36,500 bases of DNA, taken from positions 428 to 36,927 of the forward strand of contig JASCIV010000155.1 of assembly GCA_030374735.1 (NCBI GenBank), written 5' to 3'. The position numbers and the translations under genes are program-made. Origin of the DNA: Gracilaria caudata. Its lineage: Eukaryota; Rhodophyta; Florideophyceae; Gracilariales; Gracilariaceae. Under the pieces are notes generated by a model. That model saw only the letters and a program-made list of their open reading frames with translations, had not been told where the DNA came from and did no database searches. Below are positions 30,701 through 36,500 of this stretch, in pieces. Positions within the stretch are counted from its first letter, which is position 1. Every line of letters starts with the position of its first letter.

Positions 30701-32054
30701 AGACTTTGAGAAGTATCGAAAATCATCGCCGGTTATCCCTGGGCAGGGTGGCATACATGCTTTACAAGCAGCGGAATCGTGTGCCATGGCTTTGTCATTA
30801 GGCGTTCGGTATGAGTCTAAGTGTTTGTCAAAATTTTGCAAGGCTCTAACCCCTGCGACTTCAGAGTTCGACATGCGAGATGAAAGTACATTGTATGAAA
30901 CTGCGACAGAATTACTGGAAGAACTAATTGACACGCTTGCCGACGACAGTAACATGAAGGAAGTAACCATTGCCCTAAACATCCACGCCATACTTGTCGA
31001 TGCAATCGCATCAGCTCTCGACAGCATTGAATCGAAGTGCGTTTTCTTAACGAAAAGAATACAGTGGTCCGTTGATGCTCTTTCTCAAAAGATTAGTGAT
31101 CCACGCATTGTGAAGACGGTCGTGAAGTTATGCCTTACTTACACCGAGAATAACGATGATATGAGGCGCGCTAGAGACTTGTGTCTACGTCTGCTACTTG
31201 TCGTCGGTGACTGCGACTCGGATGCAGAGCCACCAGACCCAAACAATTCAAGCTACCTTGATCCAAAACTCGTTGGAGCTGTTGCGATTGACAAGGATAC
31301 TTGCTTCGCGCTTGTTGAAGGCATATTAGAGGCGACGGAAAAGGCGATCATAGAAGTAGAATGGTGTCTGAGTCGCATGGTATCGTTGGAAACTGTCGCA
31401 TCCGGATCGGACACTTTTGATCTCGAAAGTTCAGAAAGCGAAGCATCGGGAAAAATGGCAGTAATGCAGGAGGAAATGGCCAAGCAAGCTATACGGGCAG
31501 AGGACGCTGCTCTAATCCGCCTCGAGAATGTTGTTCGTACTCTGCGGGCGTTGACAACGTGCTCCATCGGGAAGTGGTCGCTTCAAGAGCGTCTGTTGAG
31601 GATCATTACAAGAACGTACAAGGTCATGAGCACGGCAACAAGTTCCCAAGCGAAAAGAAAAGGAGATCCAAGGACATCTTTTACAGCTTTAGTCAATGAA
31701 GTGAAAGGCCTGGCCCCTACGTTGTGGACATACCTTGCCTTCATTGGCGCTGATCCCGCAACTGATTCGCACCGTAAGAAATCCAGAAAGGCCACTAGTG
31801 AAGCCAGAGTAATGCCGCAATTGATATATGAGGTAGAGAGATTTGAAAAGGTTCTCATCAGTGCGCAAAAACGGACAAAGATCAACCTCTTACGAGGTAT
31901 GCGTCGTAACATAGCTCGAGACTTTCGCATACGCGAGGAGGCTCTCGATGACGACGAACAAGAAGACGAAAGTGAAGAAGGTGATGCTAGTAATGAGCAG
32001 GAGTCTCGCAATCATGAGGGTCGCGAGGGTGCAAAACGGCGAAGGGTCTCGTAA
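27735..32054 (+). CDS. FANCI: FANCI homologue, Fanconi anaemia ID-complex subunit
   Basis: A single 1,439-codon frame without introns or stops (human FANCI is 1,328). The match runs through the solenoid-helix layout of FANCI: DLVELPAYIYQLLLYASSRG in the N-terminal solenoid, LLHIEYVVKQDPSLANEIVR, LEQLTTRVALQ, then the central DYFQLVARKSLFHHNV...IIAFLTL segment around residues 555-585. The clearest block is the C-terminal QLIYEVERFEKVLISAQKR plus TKINLLRGMRRNIARDFRIR, followed by an acidic run and a basic KRRR tail, as in human FANCI. FANCI pairs with FANCD2 to clamp DNA at interstrand crosslinks and is monoubiquitinated by the FA core complex. At the position equivalent to human Lys523 I read Ala573 or Arg572, not Lys. 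One SQ site (residues 602-604) follows, where vertebrates have a cluster. Confidence 0.93.
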   Translation: MGRQANPRIDCNATVEQHYEHIRVQREGYLSNALKSPLNAAARQNVLQAALRYLQARTPESPLSQALSQSVFTQGPAVTAGPLYSFQSLLSSLLTDDIPPEVLIEACVKAADRHFLPILEKCLSLLANVGPILDKKSVALATQTQQDDDGLFGRDNIENQDPQMHASDHRSGTPSRNKVVVRRTGQSFVDDFVCKLVEGAAKGSQSQSRSNHIFVVSVAREAPLSDHATQVVFSFLTKNMKRVDLVELPAYIYQLLLYASSRGDSQVKSGVLMRIALVFSAHEKKLTQQHALSQSILAEDEDAITPSSTSLTDLRQIQGTALLHIEYVVKQDPSLANEIVRLSKAGVETPTHFLTAYGTGIVLSMARAISSRTDVLQVLRDAISRFDKERAQRKNSLFLARVSMNDRKMADPCRALLHIAKCTCENGWDNVKESLLQFALVLLDKPLPLHSKNALSVSERLLESIFLELFSAHPAMRASILEQLTTRVALQEKSAPQAISVLAVLARQIPFFVLDHVRYIRDGIEVLTTLPPWLAHAVMKAYKPLLAARQDLYDYFQLVARKSLFHHNVSSRAVSIIAFLTLVSMNKVSRLKKGSSKDFEYQSQRNLRAHDKDLDAIMESFQPLRRVFSYPAALRAFMYMNASHYLNDIESDKVAQNVATVMSDIFVNHLRRFVDAAKAPYLLLDHCVDTKGLVEPLGDLIWCLALVEARKCRMSYKTSYILDVAKKIAGVSVQDFGITKDVVVQTENDKGGDFADGQESDDNTPKILRNKVRVLGSVCEALIHSVLIIPQQQQEWSLYSEIVMPLLSLRKKIVDILCHAGAGTASDAFVELGGMATLERLRPGLRLMVQRSGKSTHAGKKTAGRKAKGSDAQSSAQGGQGQSHKIGLFSVLASTSSKPVLPLTVSIQILQQMTDTKVDQAQDNDTFKGKEEAAELQELRVYLLSIAKKHIDDFVSKSSKTSPEERYLIKQSFSPMMEQVNSFLRIVMRDFEKYRKSSPVIPGQGGIHALQAAESCAMALSLGVRYESKCLSKFCKALTPATSEFDMRDESTLYETATELLEELIDTLADDSNMKEVTIALNIHAILVDAIASALDSIESKCVFLTKRIQWSVDALSQKISDPRIVKTVVKLCLTYTENNDDMRRARDLCLRLLLVVGDCDSDAEPPDPNNSSYLDPKLVGAVAIDKDTCFALVEGILEATEKAIIEVEWCLSRMVSLETVASGSDTFDLESSESEASGKMAVMQEEMAKQAIRAEDAALIRLENVVRTLRALTTCSIGKWSLQERLLRIITRTYKVMSTATSSQAKRKGDPRTSFTALVNEVKGLAPTLWTYLAFIGADPATDSHRKKSRKATSEARVMPQLIYEVERFEKVLISAQKRTKINLLRGMRRNIARDFRIREEALDDDEQEDESEEGDASNEQESRNHEGREGAKRRRVS
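30587..30611 (+). repeat. Perfect 11-bp hairpin inside the FANCI coding sequence
   Basis: CGACGACTTCG (30587-30597) and CGAAGTCGTCG (30601-30611) are exact reverse complements separated by TTT, and a further GAAGACTTCG follows. It encodes DDFVSKSSK, a Ser/Lys-rich loop, so it may be a chance product of codon choice. Confidence 0.7.
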
Positions 32055-32416
32055 ACTTTATGTAAAGAAATGTATGTATATGCGAATATAGCTTGTTTTT
32101 TGTGTAGGTCCACCTTGCCGCAATTCTTGAGTGATGTATCATTCCCGTTTTCAAGTTAGACGAAATCGAAGAATTCTTGACTGATTCAAGTTTCGTCGAC
32201 TGAGAAGACAGATGAGATGAGGAGATTGTTTATTTTACTGTTCATTTCTTTCTCTCTCTCTCTCTCCATCTCTCTCGAAAGCTTGCTTTGTTCCAAAACC
32301 TCTTCCCCTCGAATGCGCCATATATCTTCTTAACATGATCACAGCAACGGAATGGACTCGCCTGTTTATCAAGTTTCGGAGCAATCCCATCCGTTGAAAA
32401 CAGTAGAGAGCTACAA
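32055..32416. promoter_or_regulatory. FANCI 3' flank and upstream region of the methyltransferase-like gene
   Basis: There are 362 bp between two genes on the same strand. It includes a CT microsatellite and no open frame of note. A pyrimidine-rich tract 140-170 bp before an ATG could act as an initiator or nucleosome-excluding element; this is inference. Confidence 0.35.
32250..32276 (+). repeat. (CT)n microsatellite
   Basis: Nine CT units, a CAT interruption, then three more CT units. It lies about 140 bp before the ATG of the methyltransferase-like gene. Confidence 0.85.
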
Positions 32417-33542
32417 ATGCGTTGCCCAAGTCCATTCAGTTCTCTACCGGATTCAGAAAACAAACTGAAACCAAAGAAAAGATGCTCTCGGTGGCTTACC
32501 GGTCGCAAAGTCCGGACGATGATTACATACTTTTCTGGGCAAGACGTCAGCTTCGTACTTGTCCTCACTTTCATATTGATTTTCGTACACCTCCAGAACC
32601 GCATTTTGAAGAGTGCCACTAGTTCTCAAGCATTTTCTCCTGTGACGTCAAGGAAACATGACGGTTTTAACTTGAGCCGTCGAGTGGAAAGAAGAGAACC
32701 TCCATCTTATCTACCGCTTGCTCAACATCTCAGATATCTGAAACCTCGGAAACCGACCCTCCAGGATATGGCATATGGGTCTCACCAAGCATCCCTTCAC
32801 GACTTGAAACAGACAGATATCAGCGATATGGATAAATGTGACGTGTGCGTTGGAAATGCAAATCGTGTGTCGAACTCAAGAATCCCTTCCTTACCTGAAG
32901 CGGACCTCGCACGCATGTTGGTGAAACTGATATCTTTTCATGGTATCAAATCAATGGTTACGTTTCCTTGCGCAGCAGAGACGTTGTGGATTTTTACGTT
33001 TGTTGAAACCATGAAGGTAAGCCAAAGAAACTGCTTCGAAGAGACTCAGAACGCAATTCCAAAGTAACCTAACTGCTTTTTTCTCGTCTCTTGAGCAGAA
33101 AATATACCCCAGTTTCATACACTATTGTGGAATAGAATCGGATCAAGTTGTGGTAGGAATGATGAAGTTTTACAACCAGAGCGATCTAGGCGAGACTGAA
33201 TTTATTGTGTACTCCCCAAGTTCTCGTGGATCACTACCACAGGTTGATCTCATGTTCACATGGAAAGGACTTGAACATTTTAGCTTCGACACGCTTCTGG
33301 CTCTTTTCAAGCATGTTGAAGAGACACGAATTCAATACACAATCATCAAAAACAATCCGGGTGTTGAAAATGCTGTAATGGTTGAAAACGCCCGAGAAAC
33401 CTATTCCATCTTGAGATCAGGCATTCAATCGCTTAACTTTCGCGGCTTTCCTTTCGGATTTGGAGAAGCCGAGCGAGTTATTCCGCTTCACGGCTCACAG
33501 CTTCTGTTCTACAATACAACAGAGCTTCGTGATAAATGGTAA
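32417..33542 (+). CDS. Type II membrane protein with a degenerate methyltransferase domain
   Basis: Exons 32417-33016 and 33099-33542 join in phase across GTAAGC...GAGCAG to give 347 residues. A basic N-terminus precedes one membrane segment (about residues 44-58, SFVLVLTFILIFVHL), so the catalytic side would face the secretory lumen. The C-terminal domain follows a known class I SAM-methyltransferase family. It has a motif I position (SMVTFPCAAETLW), HYCGIESDQVVVGMM, then DLMFTWKGLEHFSFDTLLAL...YTIIKN and LNFRGFPFGFGEAERVIPL. In the family motif I reads DxPCGDxxWM; here the acidic residue and Gly are missing, suggesting weak or lost SAM binding. A second ATG at 32519 would still keep the membrane segment. 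Substrate unknown; polysaccharide O-methylation is only a guess from the topology. Confidence 0.65.
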
Positions 33543-34209
33543 CCTGGAAGTCGGGAGCGAGCCTTAAGGAACGCAGGGAAGGCCGTGAGACGAGAACATA
33601 CTTGTTTTCAATTCTGCATCAAGACTTGCCAACATAAAGGTGATTGCTGCCCCTCATTATAACGCACAAGCCCTGATAATCTCCAAATGGTAAGAGGGTT
33701 ATCTCAGATACCTGGTGGAATCCACAATAAAAACAAACAAGCAGTGCTTCTTTGTCAATGTCTGTCATGAGCAGCCTGTTTGCCAACTGGAGTTATAGGT
33801 TATCATAATGTCGGACATCTATTGTTTTCTGAGAGTATCGTGATGCGGCGCAACTGAGCCCGTTCGCTCCTGTGAGAACGTTGACTGCAAGACAATCATG
33901 ATCACAGTTCCGATCCTCTCAGCGGTCGGATGGAGAAGTTGCTTGCTCAAGCAGTCAAAGAATTGAATGCATGTGCCTTGCTGTGATGCGAATGATCTTA
34001 AAATTTTCTCCATTTTAAAGTGTTTGGGCTTCAACCGTATGGTCAGTTGTAGGCTGGATGCCTAATGCTATCCTTAAGGCTCTACGTCTTGTCTAGAAGC
34101 GCTGATCATCGAAAGTCTTGCCGTGTACAACAACCGTCCTTCGCGCTCCGCCGTAGCTTTTTTCTCTTCTCTCTTCATTGATTTCTTCCCCAACTTCATT
34201 TGATCAATC
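33543..34209. other. Intergenic region upstream of BAP31
   Basis: 667 bp without a supportable gene; minus-strand ORFs of 71-104 codons are antisense to or beside BAP31. The last 30 bp before the ATG are pyrimidine-rich. Confidence 0.4.
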
Positions 34210-35036
34210 ATGGCGAGCGTAGTATGGGTTTCAGTGTTCTTCTTGCTAATGGTTGAGCTCGTAATCACCGCAATTCTTGTCCTTCCCTTCCCTCGGTTTG
34301 TGCGCAAATTCATAGCTCGGAAGATATTCACATACGATCTTGGCAAGCGAATTCGATTCATTTCCAATTTCATCATCCTTGGCCTCATTCTTGCCGTTTC
34401 TGATGCTGTTCAAACTCTGCGTCACTTGGAGCAAAAGGAAGCAAGTGAAACCAACAATCAAGGCATGAATGATGCCCGAGTCGGATACATTACTGTTAGC
34501 TTTGATAAGCAGCGAAAATTCCGCGCTGAGAGAAACGTAAGTGAAAGCTCCTCATTCTCGACGTGATCATTTGGGCTTAGTTGCGGCAAGTTTGCCCAAC
34601 ATATCGAGATTCTAACCTGTTTAACTTTGGATGCCTCCATGGGGGAAACATCACGTTCTCGATGAACAATGAATGACACAGAGTAAGTAGATGAGTTCTG
34701 ATCAAAGTGATGGATGTTCTAACGAGGTCTTCCAAACGGATGCAAACTAACCACATTTTTGATTTACTTGTTTCGTTTCATTCCTGTTTATGAACAGTGT
34801 ACTTGGCAGGATTTTCTTTAACGCTAATGTTTGTCATCGCTCGAATTGTTGAGCTGATGCAGGAAGTGGTCAATGTTGAGGAACAGAAAGACACTGCGGA
34901 GCAGCGCCTCAAGGACGTGAATGATGTAGCCTCAACGGCTACCAGCATTCCGACCACTGATATTACGCGCAAAGAAGAGGCTTCAACTCTTCGCAAGCGT
35001 GCCAATGTCACAACGAACACAGACAAGACTGATTAA
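34210..35036 (+). CDS. BAP31: BAP31-type ER membrane protein
   Basis: Exon 1 (34210-34540) and exon 2 (34798-35036) give 189 residues. Three hydrophobic segments match the BAP29/31 layout: VWVSVFFLLMVELVITAILVL at the start, FISNFIILGLILAVSDAV in the middle, and YLAGFSLTLMFVIARIVEL after the splice. The signature KQRKFRAERN...YLAGF spans the junction. A charged C-terminal helix (VNVEEQKDTAEQRLKD) would be a short cytosolic coiled coil. BAP31 proteins act as ER chaperones and export adaptors. The splice is unusual. The strong donor GTAAGT at 34537 would shift the frame, so the full protein needs the weaker GTGAAA at 34541, which adds one residue relative to the family. The acceptor (polypyrimidine tract then AACAG at 34793-34797) is clear. 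Confidence 0.88.
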
Positions 35037-36500
35037 CCCTTGTAACAACAGTATTTAGTAGCTTCTTTCCATATAAGCGCACGGTTCAATTAGTTTCGAA
35101 AGATTGCACGGTTCTTCCATTTTGGGTCGTATGTTTTCCACTGTGTGACTCCCCTCCATTAGTTGGGAAACAAGGCCCGAAGCACCTTACACCATTACAT
35201 CGTTCTTCGGCTTGCAATGGTCCTTGCTCAGTGAATTACCGGATGCAGGCATCATGGTCCACCTTGTGCTGATGTGATTGTCTGTTCGCTTCATGAGCTG
35301 TTTGGTATAATTTCAGGTACCCTTGTAGTGGAACAGGTGCGCAGAGTCAGAGAATTATCGGATTTCGAGGAACGCGGAACAGGATTAATTTCTATGTTCA
35401 GGCGCACATAACTGCGATCTGCGCCGCTGTCGTCGCCGTGCTCGCCACCGGCAGACGCACGGTTTTCGCAGAGCCGAGCGCTTCAATTTTCTCAAAGACC
35501 GCGGCCGTCGTGGTCTTGTGCTGAAGGCACCCAGACCGCCAGCTAACATGTGCTCTACTGAATGACAACCTTTCAGTGACAGCAAGGCAAGGACATGTAC
35601 TTCATCAAAGATTGAATCTTCGCGCGTCCTTTGTTTCTGGAGATCAGTAACATTATGGTCAAATAACATTAATGTTAAACGCACTTGTTGTAAAGGCCTC
35701 TTCCCAGACTTCTTCCGTTAAGTATCATGACCTAGGGGGCATTAGGTATTCCAAGTTCCTGGTATTTCACGCCTATGGCGGTGAATCAGGTTTCTCAGTG
35801 CTTCCTTTCCTTCATATTACAATCGAAATTGTCCAAGAAGCACAGCACCACTGCTGGGGCCAAGAATGAAAAGCATGTAGAGAGGCAAGAAGAAATTATG
35901 ACAGCGGTGGGTAAAATCAGTCCCCTGTTTCTGGCTGGCTATTTCTTTACGAACAACACCTTGATGTATTTGACTAACCTTACGGTCTGGTATCGCCTGT
36001 GTAAACGCATTGCACATCATACGAAAATATCATGGTGCAATCCCAAGTGTAGGTGCTACCGATTGCAATCAGATTGCAATACTGAATTGCAGTATAGTTG
36101 GGAGTTGGCAATCGGATTGGACGACATTGAATGGTTGCAATCCGCTGCACAGCACATTACCAAGTGTTCCGTGTTTTACTTGTCCGTAAAGTTGAATGAT
36201 CGTACGTCATGTTGATATGCTATCTCACACTATCTTTTTTCGCCCTGAAAGCGGTTCGTACGCAAACTATTCCATACCCCAAACCGTCACGCTCGCAGAT
36301 TCAAATCGATATGATATGGGGCCCCACAGGCCATATGAGGCACTGCCATCTCTCGAGAGAGTGAGCCGGCTTCATAACCCTTACCAGAACTAATCGCCCG
36401 CTTAGCTAGTGGGGTCATCCAGGAATTGACATAGTGGCAAAACGACAAAGACAAGACCTGAACTCGTCCTTCAGGTTACATGTACGAGACACGAAAGCTT
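35037..36500. other. Right-hand intergenic sequence, no supportable gene
   Basis: ORFs of 65-146 codons have no recognisable motif. A cluster of GATTGCAAT/ATTGCAAT motifs in both orientations lies at about 36060-36150 and could be a degraded repeat. The 35385-35684 minus-strand ORF is basic and Arg-rich because of GC-rich local sequence, not because of a visible family. Confidence 0.4.

Noticed and set aside
1..36500. Reassigned stop codons as the explanation for in-frame TAG/TAA/TGA
   Set aside because: FANCI (1,439 codons), RPF2, SUMO, BAP31 and both halves of ZIP4 contain no in-frame stop and end with normal stops, so standard decoding applies to the live genes.
1..36500. CRISPR arrays, operons, ribosome binding sites, rho-independent terminators, rRNA or tRNA genes
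   Set aside because: None seen; the gene content and introns show nuclear eukaryotic DNA, where the bacterial features are not expected.

Overview
This is nuclear DNA from an intron-poor eukaryote. It carries eukaryote-only genes (a FANCI homologue, SBDS, RPF2, SUMO, a ZIP4/SPO22 meiosis protein, a BAP31-type ER protein). Three of these genes show one short GT...AG intron each, while a 4.3-kb gene has none. Compact gene islands separated by decayed LTR retrotransposons and a CACTA transposon would suit a red alga, but the sequence alone does not prove the lineage.

Left part (1 to about 19 kb): repeat-rich and decaying. It opens with a repeat-bearing low-complexity frame cut by stops. Next comes a 5'-truncated Ty3/gypsy chromovirus (RT/RNase H, integrase, chromodomain, polypurine tract, start of a 3' LTR). 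On the minus strand there are faint copia-like protease remnants at about 5.2 and 18.0 kb. A 280-bp foldback element lies at 6.2-6.5 kb. A 1,048-codon CACTA (Tnp2-type) transposase on the minus strand keeps one reading frame but has four nonsense codons. Two plus-strand ORFs of unknown function follow; one has a transposon-type zinc finger. The stretch from 14.6 to 19 kb has almost nothing interpretable.

Middle (19.0-20.95 kb): two divergent cellular genes that are still recognisable but broken. One is a ubiquitin-fold protein with a Cys-rich C-terminal domain (one frameshift, two stops). The other is SBDS (three in-frame stops, no indels, intron intact).

Right part (20.95-35.0 kb): an apparently live gene island. 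It holds RPF2 (minus, convergent with SBDS, 28 bp between stops), ZIP4/SPO22 (minus, one single-base frameshift), SUMO (minus) head-to-head with FANCI (plus), a membrane-anchored degenerate methyltransferase (plus) and BAP31 (plus). The theme is genome maintenance, meiosis and ribosome assembly, with no sign of a co-transcribed system.

The main unexplained signal is the contrast in mutation type. Left of about 20.95 kb, coding frames are repeatedly cut by TAG/TAA/TGA while staying in frame. To the right, thousands of codons run without one. This looks like transition-driven (RIP- or methylation-like) decay rather than a changed genetic code. No convincing new multi-gene system was found. The best specific leads are a six-unit heat-shock element in the chromovirus LTR, the broken SBDS copy, the apparent lack of the ubiquitinated lysine in FANCI, and a two-donor splice choice in BAP31.
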